Counted from the first letter of the stretch, positions 45,563-57,428 are shown. The stretch: 64,000 nucleotides of DNA from Brachypodium distachyon (GCF_000005505.3 NC_016131.3:7833501-7897500), one strand, 5' to 3'. Notes: a model not told the origin generated them from the letters alone. Program-made: numbers and translations.

Positions 45563-45799
45563 TGGCAACGACTGGGCACGCTCGGGTAGCTGAGCAGCTC
45601 TTGCAGACTTGCACAAGGCGTCAAGGCGTACAGACGTCGGCTTCCTGTATTTTTATGCAGCGGCCAGCGGATGGCGTGGCGCTGTGAGTTGACATTTCCT
45701 TCGAAATCAATCAAGTGGTGCCGTGCATCAGTAGGCATTTGAATTGGTGCAGGAAAACGTCATGGATGATGATGCATGCTTAAACATAAACAACCGGGC

Positions 45800-46310
45800 G
45801 GTTCGCCAGTTGCTGCATAGACTGTGGTATAAAAAGCACGAGTAGTATACTATAGGTGGCCTCAAAAAAAAAAAGGTCAAATTGCAGTGCTCGACCGGAC
45901 TGGAGTATTGTGTACCGTTCCATTTTACTATCGCGGGAGGCACGATATGATTATGTTAATTTGCTATTCAGTGCATATTCATGATTGATGGATTCACGCT
46001 TCCTCCGTTTTAAAATGTGCTCACTCCGTTTCATAATTCTGGTCTCAAATTTGGTTAAAAATAGACGTATCTATTCTTAAAAAATGTTTAGATACGTGTA
46101 ATATTTCGACTAAGAATTATGGAATAGAGGAATTTCTGTTTACTGTCAAACCTGCCTACTCCCGAATTTTTGGCTCCAGCAATCGTAGCTGTCAGATACG
46201 CACCAGCAGAAGGAAAGGAGAGGTGCTCTTTGGGAAAGTCTTGACTGTATTAAAAATCTTCTTCTAGGTACACTATTTCAAGACGTAGCTGTCAGATATG
46301 CATCTAGGTA
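45800..46310. other. Intergenic DNA with a Stowaway remnant
   Basis: At about 46019-46132 is a degenerate Stowaway-like element ('cactccgtttcataattctg' to 'cagaattatggaatagagg'-like right arm). No gene is seen. Confidence 0.5.
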
Positions 46311-47185
46311 CACTATTTTGGTTGCCGTGGTTCTATTTCTTCCTCCGATCCTCTCCTAAATAATCGCCTCCCCGCAGATCTGGTAGTCCTTGATTTAATT
46401 GCCCTTCTACCAAAAGCTAGATCTGTGGTTTCTCCTTTTATTTCCTTTGAGTTTCCCTGCATGTTTGCCCTTCCTGATCTGCCGGATTTGATACCAAAAT
46501 ATCTTCCTCTCCGGAGATCTTGTTCAGCGCTTACCTTGTTCTTCTCCTTGGAGTTCATGCGGGCTGGTTGGGAGAGGAAACATGAAATATCTATGATTCC
46601 CATGGTTCCTTCACCCATCTGCTCTAGCGATGTTGTTCATCTTTACCTCATGCGCTGGAGTAGGACCAATCTTGGTCATCAAATCCATCCCACGGATTGC
46701 TCTTGCTCCCCTCAACCTCCCAATCGGAGGCCCGCCAGGCGGTTTCGGGACAAGGCTCCGTTGGTTTAGATTCGATGGTCATGCATCGTTCTTCGGATGG
46801 AGATGGCTGCCCGTTCTAGGGGCGTTGTTGTCTGTGGTGGACGAAGCAAAGGCTCACCCAAAAAACTTGGCTTCATCCGCTCTTCTTTCCTCCGGATATG
46901 CGGAGGCAGTTCGTCCCAGCGGATCTCCTGCTCGCTAGTGGCGACCGGCGGTGTGCTCTGCTCTTCAGCGGTGCTATTCTCGATCGGCAGCAGGTCGATG
47001 GCTGGGACACGTGTACGCCCGACTGTTAGTGATGAACGCGTGTTAGTTGCTTTGCCTGGGAGCAAGCCGCGTGTCCTTGGACTTAAATGTAATTTTTCCA
47101 TTTCTTTGAGTCCTTCTTTGTATCAGGTTGTACTATGTGGGTCTTCTGGACCCACTTGTGTTTAATATATGCAGGGAACTTTAAA
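46310..47185 (+). other. Unassigned transposon-like segment, possible LINE 3' end
   Basis: Both strands have open stretches without recognisable domains. The end of the segment ('tatcaggttgtactatgtgg' ... 'tttaatatatgcagggaact', then an A-run at about 47184) looks like the 3' UTR and poly(A) tail of a plant non-LTR retrotransposon in plus orientation. I have no protein match to support this. Confidence 0.3.
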
Positions 47186-47189
47186 AAAA

Positions 47190-48400
47190 AGCTATCTTGT
47201 GCACCTATATGTCCATCTCGCCATTGCAGTGTATGTTTGGTTTCCCTCAAAACGTGAGAACAGTCTGAACAGTACATTATGTAGCTCTTGTGCGCCTTTA
47301 CATACACTTGTGGATCGACAATTGCAGATCGAACAGTCGAACAGTACAGCATGTAGAGCAAACACAAAAAACGAAATCAAATAGAGAGAGAAAACACATA
47401 TTTTTAACAGAAAATGTATATGGAGTATATATATAGACGTTGGAATTGTCAAAAAGAAAAAAGAGACGGCTGGCCGCTTGGGCGTGTGTTTGCAGTTTAG
47501 GGCTTCAGGCACCAGCACCATGGCTCGCCGGCCTACGACTACGGCCACGAGCAGTTAGCAATCGGTTTAAGCCCATGCACAGTGTACGCAGTAGTTCTCT
47601 GACCAGTGGCAAAAGGCCTGTGAACAGCGGTGAGCTACCTTCATGGGCCTTCTGCTGGATAGAGCTAGCTAGGCACCAGTGCTTTAGCCCACGACCAAAC
47701 TGGTCAAGAACCAGGGTGAGGCCCACCAGCCAACGAGCCATCCTCTCAGCCGAGGCTCAAAAAAGAAAAGGAACCCCAAAGACGCTAGCTTTGGTGTTGT
47801 CGTCGGCATCGCTAGACGTAGCAGCAAGCCAGCAACAGCGCCACGTCTTGTTAATCTCGCAGGGAAATAAATTATTCTAAAAAAACGCAGGAAAATAAAT
47901 CAGAATCTTCCTAAATCAGGGAGATAAAAGGCCTAAGTCTAAATCTAAGTAAATTATAAATCAAAAGGGTCCGACTATTGAACAGACGCATGGTTTTAAC
48001 TTTAATACCAGACGCCTACTTTTGTCTCTAAAAACAGTCGCCTGTTTTCTGCCATTTTTCCAGTCGCCTGGCTTTTTCCTCCAAACCAGTCAAATATGAA
48101 AAGCTCAACCGTTTGGGCAAAACAAAAGCAAATCTGCTAGCTTAGGCGCCAAAAGAAATCACAGATGCAACTGCTAGCCTTCGTTTTGGCCACTGGCTAG
48201 AGACATTCAGATTATAATCCTTCTAATGCATATATGCATAGATTGCTGCAATTACAGTACTAAAAAAATCAGGGCAAAAATGCATAGATGCATAGATGCT
48301 CACTGCAATATGCATATATACTCACTGCAAGATGCATATATACTCATATGAAAAAAATGTCAAAATGCACCGTGGTTAGCTTGGAATTGCGGAATATAAT
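47190..48400. other. Intergenic, nothing recognised
   Basis: An open frame at 47440-47880 is lysine/arginine/serine-rich with no domain; I do not call it. The motif cagtcgcctg occurs twice at 48038-48078. From 48220 the DNA is rich in 'gatgcatatatactc' repeats. Confidence 0.5.
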
Positions 48401-48429
48401 ATGATGCAATTGAGGCAAGGATTGCGTCC

Positions 48430-49100
48430 GATTGCATTTTCAGATGTGCTCGATTGCACATCTGAAGCTGGCCCCCTAAAGGGTGCAATTATAATCAGAA
48501 AAATGGAAAATCTAAGGTCTAATTAAAGACAGGGTTTGCAAAATGGAGCAAGCCTATGGTGCAATTGCATTTCATAAATGCGCTCGATTGCGCTTATGAA
48601 GGAAACCTAAAAAGGTGCAATTAACTCGATTCAACTGAAAAATCCAGAAAATTAGACATCTAATAAATAGGTTGAAATTGGAGTGAGAAGCAAGTGCAAT
48701 TGCATATTCATAACAAAATGAGTTGCGGCACACAATAAACAAGCTGCAATTGAAGCAAGGAACGGATGCAATTGCATTTCGCGATGTGCTCGATTGCACA
48801 TCTGAAACTGCCCCCAAAAAGGGTGCATGCATGCAGAAATCCAGAAAAATGGAAATCTAGGTTCTAATTAAAACGAAAAACAGGGTTCGCAAAATGAAGC
48901 AAGCATGTGGTGCAATTGCATTTCATAATGTGCTTGATTGCACATACGAAGGAACCCTTGAAAGGTGCATGCAATTAGATGGAACAGAAAAAAATTTCAA
49001 AAGTCATCTCATAAAATGAATTGCAAAATGCAGCAAGCATGTGGTGCGATTGCATTTCATAATGTGCTCGATTGCGCATATGCAGGAACCTTAAAAGGTG
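48430..49100. repeat. Array of hairpin-bearing repeats, 130-145-bp units
   Basis: Five clear units share 'gtgcaattgcatttc' followed by a short inverted repeat around 'tgtgctcgattgcaca'. Stems include cagatgtgc/gcacatctg at 48441-48464, ttcataa/ttatgaa at 48571-48600, and gatgtgc/gcacatc near 48783-48802; further units are near 48920 and 49057. Loop sequence (tcgatt) and stem position are kept while stem bases change together. A degenerate sixth unit lies near 48700. No coding content. Confidence 0.7.
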
Positions 49101-49104
49101 CATA

Positions 49105-50014
49105 TGCAGGTGCGATTGCAATCCCAGAAGTGTGTCTACATGCTTCATGCAAAAAAGCAAAAAGGAGGGATAGAGGTCACCAGAGGTAGACGATATCTCT
49201 GTTTCTCGACATTCCATATCCATCGCCTACTGATTCCCGTGTGATTTGCCATTCCCGGGTTTCCATCCTATTTCTCCCTGAGCACTTTCCTCCAAAAAAC
49301 AGTCAGTTACTTTTTGATCGAGTAGCTTGACTACAAGAACAGCAAAAAGGGGGAGAGGAGAATGCGAGTGGGTGGGTGAAAGCAAAGCAAAGTGGGCAGC
49401 AGTGAAGACTAGTAAAGGCTAGTAAATATGGAGGGATGAAAGGCTAGTAAATATGGAGGGATGAAATCAGAAGGTGAAATGAGAAGAGAGAGTACATAAA
49501 CTTCTTTCTATCAATGATCGAGACGCAAAGCTTTTGCGTTTTCTCGAAAAAAAAAAAGAGATATAGAGAGAGACAGGAACAAATCCAGCCCAAAAAAAAA
49601 CCCAGAAAGCATAACAGAAAAAAGAGGAGAATTAAGGAGTAGGACTACTTGCCCTGACGGCGGCGCAGAGATCAAACACGGGGCGAGAAGCACAGCTGAA
49701 TGGCTCCCCATCCCACCCCCAATCACATGCTGAGATTTGCCCCCCCCCCCCTCCCTGCTACCTCCGACAATGGATTGTGTAAGATCCCTGCATCAGACGG
49801 GAGGGATTCTGTGAAAACTCGATACAAAAACAAAAGTAGAGAGAACACAAGACACTGTCGAAGCATGTGCAAGTAGCGTCGCATCGTATGGATTGCATGA
49901 TGGGTAGAGATGCTGTTAACGAAACTTACATTACTGTTTTTCAGAAGAAAAAGATAACTGAACTGAACTTAACTGAAAAATCTGTTTACCAGGGAGTAAT
50001 TTGTGTGTAGTAGG
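49105..50014. other. Intergenic, purine-rich
   Basis: No gene is recognised. It contains a run of 12 C at 49740-49751 and a direct repeat ('aggctagtaaatatggaggg', then 'atgaa') near 49413-49465. Confidence 0.5.
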
Positions 50015-50880
50015 TGTCGTAGCCCGGGGCTTAGACACCAGGGATGCGAGGCAACCACTTTTTGGTTCGGCAGTTGGCGTTGGGGATCGCTCCGGCGATC
50101 GCCGGCGAGGCCAATGACGAGCGTACAATGCACGAGCCTGTTTACCTAGGTTCGGGACACCCGGAGGTGTAAAACCCAACATCCTGCTTCTGAGTTTGTA
50201 TTAGCCAATGAACAGGTGTTTACAAGTTGCCGGGGGAGCCCCCAGGCGTTCTCTTCCCTTTTCTGCTAAGTGGGTACTTGCTACTTCTGGGCTAAAGACT
50301 CTCACTCAAACTCCACTGGAGTGTAACCTAAAAAGAACCGAACCCCCCAACCAATGGTGCTGGTCCTCCTGTTATACTCAAGGGGATACCACAGGTGCCT
50401 CGGTGCATGGGGGACAAGTGTCGAGCAAAGACCCTAGACAGCTTGTCCTTACTGCGCTGGCATGCATGCATGGTGCAAAGTGTTGTAGCTAGGGCGGTAC
50501 GTGTCTTAGATTCACTGTGAACCACTTACTGTGGGCTGACTAGATAGGGAACCATCCTTCTGTCGGAACATTTAATGCTTGCTTGTGCCATACTCCACGC
50601 CCTGACCAGCCCTGCACAAAAGGAGCTTGCCGGGCGGCCACGTGGTGCCAATACTCTGCTTGCATTGCGCCGGCCTTGTTGTAAGCGCCTGCGCCAGGGA
50701 TCACCCTCCCCGGCAAGTGACCTTCCCGAGGGGCATCCTGACGGAAACCTTCACGCTGCCATCCGGGGCAACCCCCGCAGCCCAGCTAGTCCTGCCGGGC
50801 TGGTGACGTCCTTGCGGGGAGCAAGCGAGGCGACCCACGCATTGCACAATGGTGGTACCCCAGGTGCCACTGGTGCGACA
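50015..50880 (-). mobile_element. Gypsy LTR, minus orientation, 866 bp
   Basis: Read on the minus strand it starts TGTCGCACCAGTGGCACCTG and ends CTACGACA. The first 50 bases closely match the start of the LTR at 17345, so it is a relative of the gypsy element nested in the CACTA. No internal retroelement sequence is attached, and I find no matching target duplication (gtagg versus ggtgc), so this may be a rearranged copy and not a clean solo LTR. Confidence 0.7.
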
Positions 50881-51048
50881 GGTGCCACAGCCCCGGTTGC
50901 TGCAGAAGCCACCGAGGCGCCTGCGGCCGTTGCAGAGGGGGCCGCTGCCGCTGGCGCTCTTGGTCGCACTGTGTGTGCTGGTGAGTCGATCCAGGTACTA
51001 GCACTAAAAGCACAGAGATCGAACCCGTGTACGGGGGCGGTCGCTTCA
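50881..51048 (-). mobile_element. LTR-end fragment interrupting the neighbouring gene
   Basis: Minus-strand TGAAGCGACC begins at 51048, followed by a 65-bp stretch ('acacgggttcgatctctgtg' ... 'gatcgactcaccagcacaca') almost identical to the start of the 3.3-kb solo LTR at 4976. The match stops near 50965; the remaining GC-rich part (50881-50964) has no match I can see. It abuts an exon of the gene to its right. Confidence 0.6.
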
Positions 51049-52432
51049 CCCAAAATCAGCAAAATCCAAATACTTCACCTGAAATAAACAGGCATTAGGT
51101 TGAAAAGAAACATGTAAAGGGGACCTAAAAAAATGCTACAAAATGAACACACAAGAAAAGATGGGAAAGGAGACGTACTGCTGGGACATAGGTGCAGCCA
51201 CCCAAAGTGAGGTTCGACTTTGAAGACAAAGCTTTCGATTTTCTCTTATCCTTTTGGTATTTCCTAACACTCTCCATAAACCAGTTATGACTAAATGATG
51301 CCCAATTAAAATTCCTCACATCGCTAGGAACAAGCAGAGAGCCCAAATATTTAGTGCTAGGGTAGGTGCTTGAATTTGGACACAAAAACCTTGAGAGAAA
51401 CACAACCATAAAGCAGATGAAATATTTCTCATTTGGAAGATCATTAGTAAGGAGCAGCTTGCCAAACTGTTTGATAGTAGGCAGCTCAGAAAAACCCATC
51501 AATGAGAGAAATTGCTCCTTTGACCCCTCAAAATCACCTTTCACTTCCAAAGCAGAATTTTCTAGCCCAATGACTTCAGAAAAACCGTGTGCACCGAGGT
51601 GAATAACACCACTCTCAACAACAATGTCGCCACTATCTGGCTGGATGTGATCAGCTATCCACTGAGAAAAAGACCGAGGGGCACTAGAAGAATTGATGTG
51701 AAACACAAAGGGAAATCCATAATCACCAATAATGTGTCTCTTGTCGGAATGAATACTATTAATAATATGAGACAACCATGCCAAATTCCCCCTATTACTA
51801 GCCTTTTTATGATCATCCAACTGATCGGCCTGATGACTCTTTTGCCTCTATCAAATAAAGAACATATAAATTAAATAAGGAACACGACGACTAGATGAAC
51901 GGCTAGGGACACCAATGAAGCATAACAAACAAAAATGAAATAACAGAAGAACAAAAGAAGAAGTGGCGTGCTAGCTTTTGATTAGTGACACTCAGCATCG
52001 CTGCATTTTCGCTTTTTGCGAAAGCATGATTTGAGCTGCCAAAAAGGAAAAGAATAAAGAATAGCAATAAAAGTCTGAAAATCTTCAAGTTTTACTAAAG
52101 TGACAAATTGAGTTATCCATAAGATCAAAGTTTCATACCAGTGCACTTATATTGTCAATGATCAAATCAGTGTCTGTTTCCTCACCGGATGAATAACCAA
52201 CCTGAAGAAACAGATAAAAAAAGGATGCATATAATTAAATGAACAAAAAAATAATATTTAACCCTACCACCGCCCCCACCACCATTTGCAGAGAATCACT
52301 CACTGCATCGGCTGCTGCTGGGCCACCAACATTTGCAGCTCCGACCCAATTAGAAGGGACGAAATCAGAGAACTCAGAATTAGAGTCTGAACTTAAACCA
52401 TCATCATCGCAGCCAACGTCAATGTCAGACAT
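51049..52432 (-). pseudogene. Transposon-type plant gene (Ulp1-associated domain), truncated
   Basis: Minus-strand exons: 52432 to about 52283 (MSDIDVGCDDDG, acidic), 52200-52141 (VGYSSGEETDTDLIIDNIS), one near 52040-51985 (basic, RKKRKCS), about 51855-51177 (main domain), and 51086-51049 (VKYLDFADFG), each with plausible AG/GT borders. The main domain ('SQWIADHIQPDSGDIVV', 'LSLMGFSELPTIKQFGK', 'FLCPNSSTYPSTKYLG', 'TLGGCTYVPA') is of the type found in grass multi-copy genes that end in a Ulp1 protease and travel with Mutator-like elements. The last exon runs straight into LTR sequence at 51048, so the C-terminus is gone. I recognise the pattern from memory and cannot give a Pfam number. Confidence 0.55.
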
Positions 52433-55100
52433 CGTGCCCCCTACAAAAAATGGACGAGAAGCAAACACCAAAATCAGTTAGCAGGAAAATCCAACTTAAC
52501 ATGCTTCCAATTTCATACTTTACAGCTATTCAAAAAACAGAAAAACCACCAAAAATCATTAGAGAAGAGAACTAACAAAAAAAAGCAGATATAGAGCAAA
52601 CAACATGTTAGAAAAAGGAATTGCAAATCACATTAACGGATATTAGTAACTTTTTTACAAAATGGGATTGATTTTACTTAGCTACCTATTACCTGTTAGC
52701 TAAAATTAGAACGAACAATCCAAAGTGACAACGCAATGAAAATGATATGAATACCAAAAGGGGACAAAAAACACAAACCACATAGTGGACGCTGCATTTA
52801 CAATTGCATTACAATGCTGGTTCGAGAGACACATTAAAAACATGAATCATCGACCACATCATGAAAAAAAAACTCATGGAAAAAGCGACACATTGATCAA
52901 ACACCAGTTCTCATCCGAGAACAGACCACAGCCAAATGAAGTTAATCAACTACACACCCACTGAAAAAAATGCAACTATCCACCACACATGCATTACAGT
53001 TGCCATGGAATGCAGAAAACCAAAAAAGGATGGGATGCCTATAATTCATCCATGTAATTATCGCGTTGATCAATTACAGCAGGGAAAAAAAAAAGCATCC
53101 TTGCTATCAGAAAAGCAGAAAGCAAACAAATGTTGACAGGAGGATGCAAAAGGGAAAGGGAATCCCTGCAGCTCATCATGATCAACAAAAAACTGAACAA
53201 CATTGCAGTAACTCAAAAAAGCTGATCATGCAAGGAGGCCGCTAAAACTGAAAAAAAATCATAGTGTGCGCAAGTTGATAAAAAAAATCAGATGCAAAAA
53301 TGCATATTGGTATAATTACGCTAACATTTATAGAACACTGCAAAAAAAATTGGGGAAATGCAATTTGCTCAACTTAGTACAGTCAAGTTCATATGCCCCC
53401 TTAATTACTCATGAATTGCTAATTGAAAAATGCAACTGAGGTCTGCAATTGCTCTTGTATATAAGGAGTTAAGTATATTTGACACACAAAAAATAGATTG
53501 GCACTACTCTGCTTAAGCTGCTGCATGAGCTGCAGAAGTTCAGTTGTGTACTGAAAAACACATAATAACCTCACAAAATCAGAACCTAGAGCAACCACTA
53601 CATCACAATAGCAAGGGGGCGCAAAACAGTGCAGCTAACTTTCATGTCCTGCTAACCCAACAAAGTGGCATCAGGTGCCGGATGAAAAATCATCATATAA
53701 GCAGAATAAAAAGCAACACAAACCCAACAACACATAATTTCACACCGAACGAACCCCCAAAAATCTGTAGCTGCCATCCTTTATCTATCTAAATTCACAA
53801 ATCTAACCCACACTACATCACAAAAACAGCGGGGGGGGGGGGGGGGGGGGGTTAACCACGTGCATCTATCGCCTCTAATTGCAAATGTTGCAAAACCCTC
53901 CTTAAACCTACCCAATCTCCGCATCCATATCTATCTGAATTCAGACTAAAAACACCATGGGGCGCAGTACCCAAATCACTACAAGCAAAAAGGCGCGTGG
54001 CTGGCTGAGGCACACAAAAATCTGTGCGAAGATAGAACAGGATGGCTCACCAAAACACTGCTCACAAACACATCCACGAGCAAAAAGATGGGGACTCCCC
54101 GTTCCTGTCATCTCCTATCAAAATCAAATCAGCACATAAGGCAACTGCAGGCGCGAACCATGGCTATAAAGGGAGAAAAATCATCAATGACAAGGTGAAA
54201 ACAACCATGAAACATAGCAAAATCCGCTCCAAAATCTCAGACGCCGGCGAGCAAAAACACAGCAACATGCCTACGAGCAGCTCAGAGCACCTCCCCCTTT
54301 ACTGCTTTCACATACAGTGCGCGACAACCCCGCACAGAAATTGGCCACCCAACCACATCGAAATCCATGCAGCAAGGCACAAAAAAAAAGAGAGAAAGAG
54401 CTCACCCCGATAGAGGAGGCAAAAAGCTGGCCGCCGGCGAGACCAGATCCAACACCGCCCCCTCCTTCCGCTGTTTCGCACGAAATTAAACCACGGTGAG
54501 GCCGACAAAAAGAGACTGCGAACTCGGTATGAGAGGGAGGGTTAGAGAGGGATGGGGACAACGGTTGGACTCACCGGACAGCGGCGGCTCGAACGAAATC
54601 CCTGCCGGCGACGAGGGAGGTCAGAAATCGCCTCTCCCCACCCACCCCCCGCCCCCCTCTCCCCAACCTTTTGCGAGCAATGAGACAAGACGGGCGTGGA
54701 TTTCAAAAACCAAGCGGAAACGGTTGGAGGAAAAAGCCATAAAACCAAAAACAGAAAGGGACTCCAGCGACGCGAATCACAAAGAAAGAAACGAATCGAA
54801 CGGCAGAGAGCGTCGCCTGCTTTCAAAGAATAAACCAGGCGCCTGGTATATGGTATATAGCAAAACGGAAATCAAAATTACTACTTCTAAAAAGAGACAT
54901 TGAAATTCGTTGTAATCTAAGCATCCGTTACTAATCACGCCACAGATTCCCACCGTCGGAACGCAGACAAATACAGAAGGCGCCCCATACTCTAGCGCAT
55001 ATCGCCCCGGATCCCCATTGTTTTCTACGTCTCCAAGGCAATAAGCTGCATTTTGCTCAAAAAATAGAGGCAAGCTGTAAGCTGGCCTTGCTTCCCGGCC
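52433..55100. other. Upstream part of the transposon-type gene, A-rich
   Basis: Strongly A-rich on the plus strand, then GC-rich at 54270-54700, as expected for the 5' leader and first intron of the minus-strand gene at 51049-52432. A TATATA-type site on the minus strand lies near 54850-54860. Open frames here are low-complexity and I do not call them. Confidence 0.4.
53831..53851. repeat. Run of 21 G
   Basis: An uninterrupted homopolymer of 21 guanines in otherwise A-rich DNA. It would be C-rich on the transcribed strand of the minus-strand gene. Length may be affected by sequencing error. Confidence 0.9.
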
Positions 55101-55179
55101 TCGTGAGTACTACTACACAACTCATCAATTTGAGAATACATCTTTTTCAGGCGCAGACAAACATCTGCCGTTGTTGGGC

Positions 55180-56574
55180 ATGGACGCCGCCGGCTCATCC
55201 TCGCCGATGCACATCGTCATCTTCCCGTGGCTCGCCTCCGGCCACCTGCTCCCCTGCCTCGAGCTCGCCGAGCGCCTGGCCGCGCGGGGCCACCTCGTGT
55301 CCTTTGTCTCCACCCCGCGCAACCTCGCGCGCCTCCCGCCGGTCAGCCCCGCGCTGGCGCCGCTCGTCGACCTCGTCGCTTTGCCGCTCCCGCGAGTCGC
55401 CGGCCTCCCGGACGGCGCCGAGTCCACCGCCGACGTCCCGGCCGACAAGTTCGATCTCCACAGGCAGGCCTTCGACGGCCTCGCCGCGCCCTTCGCCGCG
55501 TTCCTCGACGCCGACGTTGGCAAGAAGAAGAAGCCTGACTGGATCGTGGCCGACTTCGTGCACCACTGGGTCGCCGCCGCCGCTCAGGAGCGCGAGGTGC
55601 CGTGCGCCATGCTTGTCCCGTGCGCCGCAGCCGTCGCGGTCTTGGCCGGCCCACCTCCGGAGTCGATATCCAACGCGGACGAACGGCAGGTGATCGTCAA
55701 GGTCATGGACGCGGCGCCGAGGTTTGAGGCAGAGCAAGCCATGGAGGAGTTCGCCGCCGAAGACGCCTCGGGGTCATCATCGGGGCTGTCCGTCCTTAGC
55801 CGCTTCTACATGACGTTGAAGCGGTGCAAGGTCGTGGCCCTGCGGAGCTGCCCCGAGCTAGAGCCCGACGCGTTCCCGCTCCTGACAAGGCTCTACGGCA
55901 AGCCGGCCGTCCCCCTCGGCCTGCTCCCGCCGCCGCCCAACGGAACCCGCTCCCGCGGCATGGACGACGAAGCAATCATCCGATGGCTGAACGCACAGCC
56001 GGCCAGCTCGGTCGTCTACGTGGCGCTGGGGAGCGAGGCGCCGTTGCGGGCCGAGCTGCTCCGCGAGCTGGCCCACGGGCTGGAGCTCGCCGGGACGCGC
56101 TTCCTCTGGGCCCTGAGGAAGCCCGTCGGCGTCCAAGACGGAGACAGCGTCCTTCCAGACGGCTTCGTGGAGCGCACCAGCAGGCGTGGGCTCGTGGTCG
56201 CGCGGTGGGTTTCTCAGGTGAGCATACTGGCGCACGGCGCCGTGGGCGCGTTCCTGACGCACTGCGGATGGGGCTCGGTCGTGGAGGGGCTCCAGTTCGG
56301 GCGCCCGCTCATCATGCTGCCCATCGCCGGTGATCAGGGCCCGAACGCCCGGCTCATGGAGGAGAGGAAGGTCGGAGTCTCTGTGCCGAGGGACGAGAAG
56401 GATGGGTCGTTTACTCGAGGTGGTGTCGCCGGAGCTATTCGGGCCGTTGTGGTGGAGGAGGACGGGAGGCTGTTCGCGGCAAATGCCGAGAAGCTTCGAG
56501 AGATCGTGGCCAGCAGGGAGTGCCACGAGAGGTGCATCGACGGGTTCATTCAGCATTTAAGATGTTGTAAGTAG
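55180..56574 (+). CDS. UDP-glycosyltransferase UGT-D (family 1, UGT91-like), intronless
   Basis: 464 residues from MDAAGSSS, aligned with the other starts; no ATG lies in frame just upstream. His22 in WLASGHLLP; Asp in DWIVADFVHHW. No intron at the position where the minus-strand trio has one (EREVPCAM is continuous). The PSPG box is altered at two places: WVSQ for WVPQ, and HCGWGS for HCGWNS. In family-1 enzymes that Asn contacts the diphosphate of the donor; many UGT91 members have Ser there, but Gly is unusual. The rest (final GDQGPNARLMEE) is normal. Coding GC is very high. Likely a working or specialised enzyme; sugar donor use may differ. Confidence 0.88.
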   Translation: MDAAGSSSPMHIVIFPWLASGHLLPCLELAERLAARGHLVSFVSTPRNLARLPPVSPALAPLVDLVALPLPRVAGLPDGAESTADVPADKFDLHRQAFDGLAAPFAAFLDADVGKKKKPDWIVADFVHHWVAAAAQEREVPCAMLVPCAAAVAVLAGPPPESISNADERQVIVKVMDAAPRFEAEQAMEEFAAEDASGSSSGLSVLSRFYMTLKRCKVVALRSCPELEPDAFPLLTRLYGKPAVPLGLLPPPPNGTRSRGMDDEAIIRWLNAQPASSVVYVALGSEAPLRAELLRELAHGLELAGTRFLWALRKPVGVQDGDSVLPDGFVERTSRRGLVVARWVSQVSILAHGAVGAFLTHCGWGSVVEGLQFGRPLIMLPIAGDQGPNARLMEERKVGVSVPRDEKDGSFTRGGVAGAIRAVVVEEDGRLFAANAEKLREIVASRECHERCIDGFIQHLRCCK

Positions 56575-57420
56575 TGAAAGGAAATTCGTTTTGAGCTATT
56601 TCATCGCCGAGAAAAGGGGCTCCTCGAGCGCTTGGTTTGCAAATGAAATTGCGACGTGATTTGGTTCAAATCAAATCGATTACTCAGTAGCCAAAGTTGG
56701 AAAAAGTTGTCACGCACCCCCAAAATTTTGTTTTGCGAAATGAATGCCAACGAAATTGTACGGTCGATGTTACCAACTGTTGAAAGTTTTAGCAGGCCGC
56801 TGGACACACACCGGTGATCAATCGAAGGCCAGGACCATTAATTTTTTTCTAAGATAATTTTGTACTCCCTCCATCCAGAAAAATATGTTTCAACTTTGAC
56901 ATATACGTTTGCTAAGAGAATTCGGATTCTACTAGACAACCGGTGCAAGGCCCAGTGTGCTTTTTTTTAATAAAAATAACAAGCTTATTTTCGGCCCGAC
57001 CCTGCCCGGTTGGTCCACGGCCGTGACGACGGCCCTGTGCCTCTTTAATGCCATATTTTGAACAGACGCTGAAATCAGCCCATAGAAAAAGAACTCATGT
57101 ACAGACGTCTAAATCAACAAATTAGTACATCCCATCCAACCATAGAATCCTCTAAAATTAATAAATATCCAACCATAGAAGAATGGACTGATTTTTTCGG
57201 AAAATAAAGCAGTCGACTGTCGTGTAGCTAGACTTTAATTTTCGTGTTGCTCCATGTTTGTGACGTTGGTTCGGGTCTAAGGTATACAGCTTTCTTCTAG
57301 AGTGATTCCTATGTTAGTAGCAGTAGCGTACAACATTGGTACATATCACATATGGGTTGTTGCCATGCCTGGTGCACGTCGCGCCGCGATAGCCAACATC
57401 AACTCCCCACCGGTGGCTAC
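56575..57420. other. Intergenic between UGT-D and UGT-E
   Basis: AT-rich. A one-sided Stowaway remnant is at about 56863 ('actccctccatccagaaaaa'). No gene is seen. Confidence 0.55.
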
Positions 57421-57421
57421 C

Positions 57422-57428
57422 TATAAGT
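57422..57428 (+). promoter_or_regulatory. Possible TATA box of UGT-E
   Basis: TATAAGT lies about 155 bp upstream of the chosen ATG, at the border from AT-rich to GC-rich DNA. Confidence 0.4.

Noticed and set aside
47440..47880. 146-residue basic frame
   Set aside because: No recognisable domain, mixed composition, no promoter or splice context.
48430..49100. CRISPR-like array
   Set aside because: Eukaryotic nuclear DNA; unit length and variation do not fit repeat-spacer structure.
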